Program-made: the position numbers and the translations under genes
Shown here: positions 23,895-37,300 of the stretch, piece by piece
Position numbering within the stretch: the first letter of the stretch is position 1
Layout: each line of letters opens with the position of its first letter
DNA from: Siphonodentalium dalli
Taxonomy: Eukaryota; Mollusca; Scaphopoda; Gadilida; Siphonodentaliidae
Assembly: GCA_032622095.1 (NCBI GenBank)
Contig: CP136063.1
Location: 210,222,355 to 210,286,354 of the forward strand
Direction of reading: 5' to 3'
DNA: 64,000 nt
Notes under the pieces: generated by a model
Database searches by the model: none
What the model was told of the DNA's origin: nothing
Seen by the model: the letters and a program-made list of their open reading frames with translations, nothing else

Positions 23895-23908
23895 CAGCGC
23901 GAACACTG
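23895..23908 (-). repeat. hAT right terminal inverted repeat
   Basis: CAGCGCGAACACTG is the exact reverse complement of the left terminus and is followed at once by the target-site duplication. Confidence 0.93.
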
Positions 23909-23916
23909 ATCCTTGC
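23909..23916. repeat. Target-site duplication, right copy
   Basis: ATCCTTGC, identical to 22801-22808. The satellite continues from here with CCACATACAAC in normal phase. Confidence 0.93.
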
Positions 23917-24164
23917 CCACATACAACACTCGATGTTTGTAAACCAAGATCACGACACTGTGCATGCATTGCCAAGGGGGCATTAACTTTGACTCATCCG
24001 CCCATTGTTCACTTTGGGAAGAAACAAAAAGTGCAGGTCAGAATATATATCGTGTATTTGGGAAGGGACTCAAAACAAACCCCGATCATGTGTCACCCAA
24101 TTTTTTTTCTTTTAGTCGTTTGGGCTAGAATTTTTGCTCATTTTGATCGCACGGGTACACGCAA

Positions 24165-27100
24165 ATGAAAGATGTCGACAAAACTGCGAAAATAAAAGTT
24201 CCGGGTCCAACTATATTGGACAGGCTACTAACCGCTGACTATTCACGGGCGCGATCCCACTACTGCTTGACACGGGGACTTTTGCCTGCTGCGTTTCCGC
24301 CCTGGGCCGGTACGTCCCTCCTTAGACAACCTGACCACACGAGGCTCCCCAAGTGTGACCATATTGATGCCAAGCTTAGTGCGGACGCCCGATCGACATA
24401 GACCACCGGCTAGCAGTGACCCCATCCTCAAGCCGTCCTCCGAACCAGGCCTCCAAGTAGTTAGATTACAGGAGCACACGACAACTCCCAGCCGACAACT
24501 CTCCTTCCCAACTGCACATTTGTATGCATTCACCTATAAGTGACATGTCCGAATCAACAACTGCACTTTGGTTGACCCATTTGTACAATCCATATGTTAC
24601 AACCATACAGCCACGTGTCAAATCGAAAGACAGAGTTGTCCATCCTTGCCCACATACAACACTCGATGTTTGTAAACCAAGATCACGACACTGTGCATGC
24701 ATTGCCAAGGGGGCATTAACTTTGACTCATCCGCCCATTGTTCACTTTGGGAAGAAACAAAAAGTGCAGGTCAGAATATATATCGTGTATTTGGGAAGGG
24801 ACTCAAAACAAACCCCGATCATGTGTCACCCAATTTTTTTTCTTTTAGTCGTTTGGGCTAGAATTTTTGCTCATTTTGATCGCATGAAAGATGTCGACAA
24901 AACTGCGAAAATAAAAGTTCCGGGTCCAACTATATTGGACAGGCTACTAACCGCTGACTATTCACGGGCGCGATCCCACTACTGCTTGACACGGGGACTT
25001 TTGCCTGCTGCGTTTCCGCCCTGGGCCGGTACGTCCCTCCTTAGACAACCTGACCACACGAGGCTCCCCAAGTGTGACCATATTGATGCCAAGCTTAGTG
25101 CGGACGCCCGATCGACATAGACCACCGGCTAGCAGTGACCCCATCCTCAAGCCGTCCTCCGAACCGGGCCTCCAAGTAGTTAGATTACGGGAGCACACCA
25201 CAACTCCCAGCCGACAACTCTCCTTCCCAACTGCACATTTGTATGCATTCACCTATAAGTGACATGTCCGAATCAACAACTGCACTTTGGTTGACCCATT
25301 TGTACAATCCATATGTTACAACCATACAGCCACGTGTCAAATCGAAAGACAGAGTTGTCCATCCTTGCCCACATACAACACTCGATGTTTGTAAACCAAG
25401 ATCACGACACTGTGCATGCATTGCCAAGGGGGCATTAACTTTGACTCATCCGCCCATTGTTCACTTTGGGAAGAAACAAAAAGTGCAGGTCAGAATATAT
25501 ATCGTGTATTTGGGAAGGGACTCAAAACAAACCCCGATCATGTGTCACCCAATTTTTTTTCTTTTAGTCGTTTGGGCTAGAATTTTTGCTCATTTTGATC
25601 GCACGGGTACACGCAAATGAAAGATGTCGACAAAACTGCGAAAATAAAAGTTCCGGGTCCAACTATATTGGACAGGCTACTAACCGCTGACTATTCACGG
25701 GCGCGATCCCACTACTGCTTGACACGGGGACTTTTGCCTGCTGCGTTTCCGCCCTGGGCCGGTACGTCCCTCCTTAGACAACCTGACCACACGAGGCTCC
25801 CCAAGTGTGACCATATTGATGCCAAGCTTAGTGCGGACGCCCGATCGACATAGACCACCGGCTAGCAGTGACCCCATCCTCAAGCCGTCCTCCGAACCAG
25901 GCCTCCAAGTAGTTAGATTACAGGAGCACACCACAACTCCCAGCCGACAACTCTCCTTCCCAACTGCACATTTGTATGCATTCACCTATAAGTGACATGT
26001 CCGAATCAACAACTGCACTTTGGTTGACCCATTTGTACAATCCATATGTTACAACCATACAGCCACGTGTCAAATCGAAAGACAGAGTTGTCCATCCTTG
26101 CCCACATACAACACTCGATGTTTGTAAACCAAGATCACGACACTGTGCATGCATTGCCAAGGGGGCATTAACTTTGACTCATCCGCCCATTGTTCACTTT
26201 GGGAAGAAACAAAAAGTGCAGGTCAGAATATATATCGTGTATTTGGGAAGGGACTCAAAACAAACCCCGATCATGTGTCACCCAATTTTTTTTCTTTTAG
26301 TCGTTTGGGCTAGAATTTTTGCTCATTTTGATCGCACGGGTACACGCAAATGAAAGATGTCGACAAAACTGCGAAAATAAAAGTTCCGGGTCCAACTATA
26401 TTGGACAGGCTACTAACCGCTGACTATTCACGGGCGCGATCCCACTACTGCTTGACACGGGGACTTTTGCCTGCTGCGTTTCCGCCCTGGGCCGGTACGT
26501 CCCTCCTTAGACAACCTGACCACACGAGGCTCCCCAAGTGTGACCATATTGATGCCAAGCTTAGTGCGGACGCCCGATCGACATAGACCACCGGCTAGCA
26601 GTGACCCCATCCTCAAGCCGTCCTCCGAACCAGGCCTCCAAGTAGTTAGATTACAGGAGCACACCACAACTCCCAGCCGACAACTCTCCTTCCCAACTGC
26701 ACATTTGTATGCATTCACCTATAAGTGACATGTCCGAATCAACAACTGCACTTTGGTTGACCCATTTGTACAATCCATATGTTACAACCATACAGCCACG
26801 TGTCAAATCGAAAGACAGAGTTGTCCATCCTTGCCCACATACAACACTCGATGTTTGTAAACCAAGATCACGACACTGTGCATGCATTGCCAAGGGGGCA
26901 TTAACTTTGACTCATCCGCCCATTGTTCACTTTGGGAAGAAACAAAAAGTGCAGGTCAGAATATATATCGTGTATTTGGGAAGGGACTCAAAACAAACCC
27001 CGATCATGTGTCACCCAATTTTTTTTCTTTTAGTCGTTTGGGCTAGAATTTTTGCTCATTTTGATCGCACGGGTACACGCAAATGAAAGATGTCGACAAA

Positions 27101-29246
27101 ACTGCGAAAATAAAAGTTCCGGGTCCAACTATATTGGACAGGCTACTAACCGCTGACTATTCACGGGCGCGATCCCACTACTGCTTGACACGGGGACTTT
27201 TGCCTGCTGCGTTTCCGCCCTGGGCCGGTACGTCCCTCCTTAGACAACCTGACCACACGAGGCTCCCCAAGTGTGACCATATTGATGCCAAGCTTAGTGC
27301 GGACGCCCGATCGACATAGACCACCGGCTAGCAGTGACCCCATCCTCAAGCCGTCCTCCGAACCAGGCCTCCAAGTAGTTAGATTACAGGAGCACACGAC
27401 AACTCCCAGCCGACAACTCTCCTTCCCAACTGCACATTTGTATGCATTCACCTATAAGTGACATGTCCGAATCAACAACTGCACTTTGGTTGACCCATTT
27501 GTACAATCCATATGTTACAACCATACAGCCACGTGTCAAATCGAAAGACAGAGTTGTCCATCCTTGCCCACATACAACACTCGATGTTTGTAAACCAAGA
27601 TCACGACACTGTGCATGCATTGCCAAGGGGGCATTAACTTTGACTCATCCGCCCATTGTTCACTTTGGGAAGAAACAAAAAGTGCAGGTCAGAATATATA
27701 TCGTGTATTTGGGAAGGGACTCAAAACAAACCCCGATCATGTGTCACCCAATTTTTTTTCTTTTAGTCGTTTGGGCTAGAATTTTTGCTCATTTTGATCG
27801 CATGAAAGATGTCGACAAAACTGCGAAAATAAAAGTTCCGGGTCCAACTATATTGGACAGGCTACTAACCGCTGACTATTCACGGGCGCGATCCCACTAC
27901 TGCTTGACACGGGGACTTTTGCCTGCTGCGTTTCCGCCCTGGGCCGGTACGTCCCTCCTTAGACAACCTGAGGCTCCCCAAGTGTGACCATATTGATGCC
28001 AAGCTTAGTGCGGACGCCCGATCGACATAGACCACCGGCTAGCAGTGACCCCATCCTCAAGCCGTCCTCCGAACCAGGCCTCCAAGTAGTTAGATTACAG
28101 GAGCACACGACAACTCCCAGCCGACAACTCTCCTTCCCAACTGCACATTTGTATGCATTCACCAATAAGTGACATGTCCGAATCAACAACTGCACTTTGG
28201 TTGACCCATTTGTACAATCCATATGTTACAACCATACAGCCACGTGTCAAATCGAAAGACAGAGTTGTCCATCCTTGCCCACATACAACACTCGATGTTT
28301 GTAAACCAAGATCACGACACTGTGCATGCATTGCCAAGGGGGCATTAACTTTGACTCATCCGCCCATTGTTCACTTTGGGAAGAAACAAAAAGTGCAGGT
28401 CAGAATATATATCGTGTATTTGGGAAGGGACTCAAAACAAACCCCGATCATGTGTCACCCAATTTTTTTTCTTTTAGTCGTTTGGGCTAGAATTTTTGCT
28501 CATTTTGATCGCATGAAAGATATCGACAAAACTGCGAAAATAAAAGTTCCGGGTCCAACTATATTGGACAGGCTACTAACCGCTGACTATTCACGGGCGC
28601 GATCCCACTACTGCTTGACACGGGGACTTTTGCCTGCTGCGTTTCCGCCCTGGGCCGGTACGTCCCTCCTTAGACAACCTGACCACACGAGGCTCCCCAA
28701 GTGTGACCATATTGATGCCAAGCTTAGAGCGGACGCCCGATCGACATAGACCACCGGCTAGCAGTGACCCCATCCTCAAGCCGTCCTCCGAACCAGGCCT
28801 CCAAGTAGTTAGATTACAGGAGCACACCACAACTCCCAGCCGACAACTCTCCTTCCCAACTGCACATTTGTATGCATTCACCTATAAGTGACATGTCCGA
28901 ATCAACAACTGCACTTTGGTTGACCCATTTGTACAATCCATATGTTACAACCATACAGCCACGTGTCAAATCGAAAGACAGAGTTGTCCATCCTTGCCCA
29001 CATACAACACTCGATGTTTGTAAACCAAGATCACGACACTGTGCATGCATTGCCAAGGGGGCATTAACTTTGACTCATCCGCCCATTGTTCACTTTTGGA
29101 AGAAACAAAAAGTGCAGGTCAGAATATATATCGTGTATTTGGGAAGGGACTCAAAACAAACCCCGATCATGTGTCACCCAATTTTTTTTTCTTTTAGTCG
29201 TTTGGGCTAGAATTTTTGCTCATTTTGATCGCACGGGTACACGCAA
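24165..29246 (+). repeat. Alternating full-length and 14-bp-deleted units, right part
   Basis: The 14-bp deletion recurs at junctions 24884, 27802 and 28513, mixed with full junctions at 25617, 26350 and 27083. Each of these, and also 22325, is preceded exactly 404 bp upstream by CACACGACAAC in place of CACACCACAAC (G at 21921, 24480, 27398, 28109). The two changes therefore travel together. The 27802 unit additionally lacks 8 bp after ACAACCTG (near 27970), making it 711 bp, the shortest in the window. The next unit is 734 bp because its T tract has one extra T. Confidence 0.85.
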
Positions 29247-32200
29247 ATGAAAGATGTCGACAAAACTGCGAAAATAAAAGTTCCGGGTCCAACTATATTG
29301 GACAGGCTACTAACCGCTGACTATTCACGGGCGCGATCCCACTACTGCTTGACACGGGGACTTTTGCCTGCTGCGTTTCCGCCCTGGGCCGGTATGTCCC
29401 TCCTTAGACAACCTGACCACACGAGGCTCCCTAATTGTGACCATATTGATGCCAAGCTTAGTGCGGACGCCCGATCGACATAGACCACCGGCTAGCAGTG
29501 ACCCCATCCTCAAGCCGTCCTCCGAACCAGGCCTCCAAGTAGTTAGATTACAGGAGCACACCACAACTCCCAGCCGACAACTCTCCTTCCCAACTGCACA
29601 TTTGTATGCATTCACCTATAAGTGACATGTCCGAATCAACAACTGCACTTTGGTTGACCCATTTGTACAATCCATATGTTACAACCATACAGCCACGTGT
29701 CAAATCGAAAGACAGAGTTGTCCATCCTTGCCCACATACAACACTCGGTGTTTGTAAACCAAGATCACGACACTGTGCATGCATTGCCAAGGGGGCATTA
29801 ACTTTGACTCATCCGCCCATTGTTCACTTTGGGAAGAAACAAAAAGTGCAGGTCAGAATATATATCGTGTATTTGGGAAGGGACTCAAAACAAACCCCGA
29901 TCATGTGTCACCCAATTTTTTTTCTTTTAGTCGTTTGGGCTAGAATTTTTGCTCATTTTGATCGCACGGGTACACGCAAATGAAAGATGTCGACAAAACT
30001 GCGAAAATAAAAGTTCCGGGTCCAACTATATTGGACAGGCTACTAACCGCTGACTATTCACGGGCGCGATCCCACAACTGCTTGACACGGGGACTTTTGC
30101 CTGCTGCGTTTCCGCCCTGGGCCGGTACGTCCCTCCTTAGACAACCTGACCACACGAGGCTCCCCAAGTGTGACCATATTGATGCCAAGCTTAGTGCGGA
30201 CGCCCGATCGACATAGACCACCGGCTAGCAGTGACCCCATCCTCAAGCCGTCCTCCGAACCAGGCCTCCAAGTAGTTAGATTACAGGAGCACACCACAAC
30301 TCCCAGCCGACAACTCTCCTTCCCAACTGCACATTTGTATGCATTCACCTATAAGTGACATGTCCGAATCAACAACTGCACTTTGGTTGACCCATTTGTA
30401 CAATCCATATGTTACAACCATACAGCCACGTGTCAAATCGAAAGACAGAGTTGTCCATCCTTGCCCACATACAACACTCGATGTTTGTAAACCAAGATCA
30501 CGACACTGTGCATGCATTGCCAAGGGGGCATTAACTTTGACTCATCCGCCCATTGTTCACTTTGGGAAGAAACAAAAAGTGCAGGTCAGAATATATATCG
30601 TGTATTTGGGAAGGGACTCAAAACAAACCCCGATCATGTGTCACCCAATTTTTTTTCTTTTAGTCGTTTGGGCTAGAATTTTTGCTCATTTTGATCGCAC
30701 GGGTACACGCAAATGAAAGATGTCGACAAAACTGCGAAAATAAAAGTTCCGGGTCCAACTATATTGGACAGGCTACTAACCGCTGACTATTCACGGGCGC
30801 GATCCCACTACTGCTTGACACGGGGACTTTTGCCTGCTGCGTTTCCGCCCTGGGCCGGTACGTCCCTCCTTAGACAACCTGACCACACGAGGCTCCCCAA
30901 GTGTGACCATATTGATGCCAAGCTTAGTGCGGACGCCCGATCGACATAGACCACCGGCTAGCAGTGACCCCATCCTCAAGCCGTCCTCCGAACCAGGCCT
31001 CCAAGTAGTTAGATTACAGGAGCACACCACAACTCCCAGCCGACAACTCTCCTTCCCAACTGCACATTTGTATGCATTCACCTATAAGTGACATGTCCGA
31101 ATCAACAACTGCACTTTGGTTGACCCATTTGTACAATCCATATGTTACAACCATACAGCCACGTGTCAAATCGAAAGACAGAGTTGTCCATCCTTGCCCA
31201 CATACAACACTCGATGTTTGTAAACCAAGATCACGACACTGTGCATGCATTGCCAAGGGGGCATTAACTTTGACTCATCCGCCCATTGTTCACTTTGGGA
31301 AGAAACAAAAAGTGCAGGTCAGAATATATATCGTGTATTTGGGAAGGGACTCAAAACAAACCCCGATCATGTGTCACCCAATTTTTTTTCTTTTAGTCGT
31401 TTGGGCTAGAATTTTTGCTCATTTTGATCGCACGGGTACACGCAAATGAAAGATGTCGACAAAACTGCGAATATAAAAGTTCCGAGTCCAACTATATTGG
31501 ACAGGCTACTAACCGCTGACTATTCACGGGCGCGATCCCACTACTGCTTGACACGGGGACTTTTGCCTGCTGCGTTTCCGCCCTGGGCCGGTACGTCCCT
31601 CCTTAGACAACCTGACCACACGAGGCTCCCCAAGTGTGACCATATTGATGCCAAGCTTAGTGCGGACGCCCGATCGACATAGACCACCGGCTAGCAGTGA
31701 CCCCATCCTCAAGCCGTCCTCCGAACCAGGCCTCCAAGTAGTTAGATTACAGGAGCACACCACAACTCCCAGCCGACAACTCACCTTCCCAACTGCACAT
31801 TTGTATGCATTCACCTATAAGTGACATGTCCGAATCAACAACTGCACTTTGGTTGACCCATTTGTACAATCCATATGTTACAATCATACAGCCACGTGTC
31901 AAATCGAAAGACAGAGTTGTCCATCCTTGCCCACACACAACACTCGATGTTTGTAAACCAAGATCACGACACTGTGCATGCATTGCCAAGGGGGCATTAA
32001 CTTTGACTCATCCGCCCATTGTTCACTTTGGGAAGAAACAAAAAGTGCAGGTCAGAATATATATCGTGTATTTGGGAAGGGACTCAAAACAAACCCCGAT
32101 CATGTGTCACCCAATTTTTTTTCTTTTAGTCGTTTGGGCTAGAATTTTTGCTCATTTTGATCGCACGGGTACACGCAAATGAAAGATGTCGACAAAACTG

Positions 32201-34377
32201 CGAAAATAAAAGTTCCGGGTCCAACTATATTGGACAGGCTACTAACCGCTGACTATTCACGGGCGCGATCCCACTACTGCTTGACACGGGGACTTTTGCC
32301 TGCTGCGTTTCCGCCCTGGGCCGGTACGTCCCTCCTTAGACAACCTGACCACACGAGGCTCCCCAAGTGTGACCATATTGATGCCAAGCTTAGTGCGGAC
32401 GCCCGATCGACATAGACCACCGGCTAGCAGTGACCCCATCCTCAAGCCGTCCTCCGAACCAGGCCTCCAAGTAGTTAGATTACAGGAGCACACCACAACT
32501 CCCAGCCGACAACTCTCCTTCCCAACTGCACATTTGTATGCATTCACCTATAAGTGACATGTCCGAATCAACAACTGCACTTTGGTTGACCCATTTGTAC
32601 AATCCATATGTTACAACCATACAGCCACGTGTCAAATCGAAAGACAGAGTTGTCCATCCTTGCCCACATACAACACTCGATGTTTGTAAACCAAGATCAC
32701 GACACTGTGCATGCATTGCCAAGGGGGCATTAACTTTGACTCATCCGCCCATTGTTCACTTTGGGAAGAAACAAAAAGTGCAGGTCAGAATATATATCGT
32801 GTATTTGGGAAGGGACTCAAAACAAACCCCGATCATGTGTCACCCAATTTTTTTTCTTTTAGTCGTTTGGGCTAGAATTTTTGCTTATTTTGATCGCACG
32901 GGTACACGCAAATGAAAGATGTCGACAAAACTGCGAAAATAAAAGTTCCGGGTCCAACTATATTGGACAGGCTACTAACCGCTGACTATTCACGGGCGCG
33001 ATCCCACTACTGCTTGACACGGGGACTTTTGCCTGCTGCGTTTCCGCCCTGGGCCGGTACGTCCCTCCTTAGACAACCTGACCACACGAGGCTCCCCAAG
33101 TGTGACAATATTGATGCCAAGCTTAGTGCGGACGCCCGATCGACATAGACCACCGGCTAGCAGTGACCCCATCCTCAAGCCGTCCTCCGAACCAGGCCTC
33201 CAAGTAGTTAGATTACAGGAGCACACCACAACTCCCAGCCGACAACTCTCCTTCCCAACTGCACATTTGTATGCATTCACCTATAAGTGACATGTCCGAA
33301 TCAACAACTGCACTTTGGTTGACCCATTTGTACAATCCATATGTTACAACCATACAGCCACGTGTCAAATCGAAAGACAGCTTTGTCCATCCTTGCCCAC
33401 ATACAACACTCGATGTTTGTAAACCAAGATCACGACACTGTGCATGCATTGCCAAGGGGGCATTAACTTTGACTCATCCGCCCATTGTTCACTTTGGGAA
33501 GAAACAAAAAGTGCAGGTCAGAATATATATCGTGTATTTGGGAAGGGACTCAAAACAAACCCCGATCATGTGTCACCCAATTTTTTTTCTTTTAGTCGTT
33601 TGGGCTAGAATTTTTGCTCATTTTGATCGCACGGGTACACGCAAATGAAAGATGTCGACAAAACTGCGAAAATAAAAGTTCCGGGTCCAACTATATTGGA
33701 CAGGCTACTAACCGCTGACTATTCACGGGCGCGATCCCACTACTGCTTGACACGGGGACTTTTGCCTGCTGCGTTTCCGCCCTGGGCCGGTACGTCCCTC
33801 CTTAGACAACCTGACCACACGAGGCTCCCCAAGTGTGACCATATTGATGCCAAGCTTAGTGCGGACGCCCGATCGACATAGACCACCGGCTAGCAGTGAC
33901 CCCATCCTCAAGCCGTCCTCCGAACCAGGCCTCCAAGTAGTTAGATTACAGGAGCACACCACAACTCCCAGCCGACAACTCTCCTTCCCAACTGCACATT
34001 TGTATGCATTCACCTATAAGTGACATGTCCGAATCAACAACTGCACTTTGGTTGACCCATTTGTACAATCCATATGTTACAACCATACAGCCACGTGTCA
34101 AATCGAAAGACAGAGTTGTCCATCCTTGCCCACATACAACACTCGATGTTTGTAAACCAAGATCACGACACTGTGCATGCATTGCCAAGGGGGCATTAAC
34201 TTTGACTCATCCGCCCATTGTTCACTTTGGGAAGAAACAAAAAGTGCAGGTCAGAATATATATCGTGTATTTGGGAAGGGACTCAAAACAAACCCCGATC
34301 ATGTGTCACCCAATTTTTTTTCTTTTAGTCGTTTGGGCTAGAATTTTTGCTCATTTTGATCGCACGGGTACACGCAA
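29247..34377 (+). repeat. Seven consecutive units of exactly 733 bp
   Basis: Unit starts at 29247, 29980, 30713, 31446, 32179, 32912 and 33645 are spaced exactly 733 bp apart. Differences from the standard unit are mostly private single substitutions, for example CACTCGGTG near 29747, ACAGCTTTG near 33381 and TTGCTTATTTT near 32885. No higher-order structure is visible here, unlike the blocks on either side. Confidence 0.85.
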
Positions 34378-37300
34378 ATGAAAGATGTCGACAAAACTGC
34401 GAAAATTAAAGTTCCGGGTCCAACTATATTGGACAGGCTACTAACCGCTGACTATTCACGGGCGCGATCCCACTACTGCTTGACACGGGGACTTATACCT
34501 GCTGCGTTTCCGCCCTGGGCCGGTACGTCCCTCCTTAGACAACCTGACCACACGAGGCTCCCCAAGTGTGACCATATTGATGCCAAGCTTAGTGCGGACG
34601 CCCGATCGACATAGACCACCGGCTAGCAGTGACCCCATCCTCAAGCCGTCCTCCGAACCAGGCCTCCAAGTAGTTAGATTACAGGAGCACACCACAACTC
34701 CCAGCCGACAACTCTCCTTCCCAACTGCACATTTGTATGCATTCACCTATAAGTGACATGTCCGAATCAACAACTGCACTTTGGTTGACCCATTTGTACA
34801 ATCCATATGTTACAACCATACAGCCACGTGTCAAATCGAAAGACAGAGTTGTCCATCCTTGCCCACATACAACACTCGATGTTTGTAAACCAAGATCACG
34901 ACACTGTGCATGCATTGCCAAGGGGGCATTAACTTTGACTCATCCGCCCATTGTTCACTTTGGGAAGAAACAAAAAGTGCAGGTCAGAATATATATCGTG
35001 TATTTGGGAAGGGACTCAAAACAAACCCCGATCATGTGTCACCCAATTTTTTTCTTTTAGTCGTTTGGGCTAGAATTTTTGCTCATTTTTATCGCACGGG
35101 TACACGCAAATGAAAGATGTCGACAAAACTGCGAAAATAAAAGTTCCGGGTCCAACTATATTGGACAGGCTACTAACCGCTGACTATTCACGGGCGCGAT
35201 CCCACTACTGCTTGACACGGGGACTTTTGCCTGCTGCGTTTTCGCCCTGGGCCGGTACGTCCCTCCTTAGACAACCTGACCACACGAGGCTCCCCAAGTG
35301 TGACCATATTGATGCCAAGCTTAGTGCGGACGCCCGATCGACATAGACCACCGGCTAGCAGTGACCCCATCCTCAAGCCGTCCTCCGAACCAGGCCTCCA
35401 AGTAGTTAGATTACAGGAGCACACCACAACTCCCAGCCGACAACTCTCCTTCCCAACTGCACATTTGTATGCATTCACCTATAAGTGACATGTCCGAATC
35501 AACAACTGCACTTTGGTTGACCCATTTGTACAATCCATATGTTACAACCATACAGCCACGTGTCAAATCGAAAGACAGAGTTGTCCATCCTTGCCCACAT
35601 ACAACACTCGATGTTTGTAAACCAAGATCACGACACTGTGCATGCATTGCCAAGGGGGCATTAACTATGACTCATCCGCCCATTGTTCACTTTGGGAAGA
35701 AACAAAAAGTGCAGGTCAGAATATATATCGTGTATTTGGGAAGGGACTCAAAACAAACCCCGATCATGTGTCACCCAATTTTTTTTCTTTTAGTCGTTTG
35801 GGCTAGAATTTTTGCTCATTTTGATCGCACGGGTACACGCAAATGAAAGATGTCGACAAAACTGCGAAAATAAAAGTTCCGGGTCCAACTATATTGGACA
35901 GGCTACTAACCGCTGACTATTCACGGGCGCGATCCCACTACTGCTTGACACGGGGACTTATACCTGCTGCGTTTCCGCCCTGGGCCGGTACGTCCCTCCT
36001 TAGACAACCTGACCACACGAGGCTCCCCAAGTGTGACCATATTGATGCCAAGCTTAGTGCGGACGCCCGATCGACATAGACCACCGGCTAGCAGTGACCC
36101 CATCCTCAAGCCGTCCTCCGAACCAGGCCTCCAAGTAGTTAGATTACAGGAGCACACCACAACTCCCAGCCGACAACTCTCCTTCCCAACTGCACATTTG
36201 TATGCATTCACCTATAAGTGACATGTCCGAATCAACAACTGCACTTTGGTTGACCCATTTGTACAATCCATATGTTACAACCATACAGCCACGTGTCAAA
36301 TCGAAAGACAGAGTTGTCCATCCTTGCCCACATACAACACTCGATGTTTGTAAACCAAGATCACGACACTGTGCATGCATTGCCAAGGGGGCATTAACTT
36401 TGACTCATCCGCCCATTGTTCACTTTGGGAAGAAACAAAAAGTGCAGGTCAGAATATATATCGTGTATTTGGGAAGGGACTCAAAACAAACCCCGATCAT
36501 GTGTCACCCAATTTTTTTCTTTTAGTCGTTTGGGCTAGAATTTTTGCTCATTTTGATCGCACGGGTACACGCAAATGAAAGATGTCGACAAAACTGCGAA
36601 AATAAAAGTTCCGGGTCCAACTATATTGGACAGGCTACTAACCGCTGACTATTCACGGGCGCGATCCCACTACTGCTTGACACGGGGACTTTTGCCTGCT
36701 GAGTTTCCGCCCTGGGCCGGTACGTCCCTCCTTAGACAACCTGACCACACGAGGCTCCCCAAGTGTGACCATATTGATGCCAAGCTTAGTGCGGACGCCC
36801 GATCGACATAGACCACCGGCTAGCAGTGACCCCATCCTCAAGCCGTCCTCCGAACCAGGCCTCCAAGTAGTTAGATTACAGGAGCACACCACAACTCCCA
36901 GCCGACAACTCTCCTTCCCAACTGCACATTTGTATGCATTCACCTATAAGTGACATGTCCGAATCAACAACTGCACTTTGGTTGACCCATTTGTACAATC
37001 CATATGTTACAACCATACAGCCACGTGTCAAATCGAAAGACAGAGTTGTCCATCCTTGCCCACATACAACACTCGATGTTTGTAAACCAAGATCACGACA
37101 CTGTGCATGCATTGCCAAGGGGGCATTAACTTTGACTCATCCGCCCATTGTTCACTTTGGGAAGAAACAAAAAGTGCTGGTCAGAATATATATCGTGTAT
37201 TTGGGAAGGGACTCAAAACAAACCCCGATCATGTGTCACCCAATTTTTTTTCTTTTAGTCGTTTGGGCTAGAATTTTTGCTCATTTTTATCGCACGGGTA

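Larger units (their letters stand above)
22809..23908. mobile_element. Non-autonomous hAT-superfamily DNA transposon (1,100 bp)
   Basis: The element interrupts a satellite unit. It begins with CAGTGTTCGCGCTG (22809-22822) and ends with the exact reverse complement (23895-23908). It is flanked by identical ATCCTTGC octamers. A CAG-initial terminal inverted repeat with an 8-bp duplication is the hAT-superfamily signature; this is family knowledge, not a database match. The interior is AT-rich, with a TG/TA-rich stretch around 23085-23160, and is clearly unlike the array. Its longest internal frame is only 66 codons (22877-23077), lysine-rich and without a recognisable transposase motif (no DDE triad or BED zinc finger). 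Mobilisation would therefore need an enzyme supplied from elsewhere. Orientation cannot be assigned without a coding frame. Confidence 0.88.

Noticed and set aside
22809-23908. Retrotransposon, LTR or SINE insertion
   Set aside because: There are no long terminal direct repeats, poly-A tail or Pol III boxes. The CAG-initial inverted termini and 8-bp duplication fit hAT instead.
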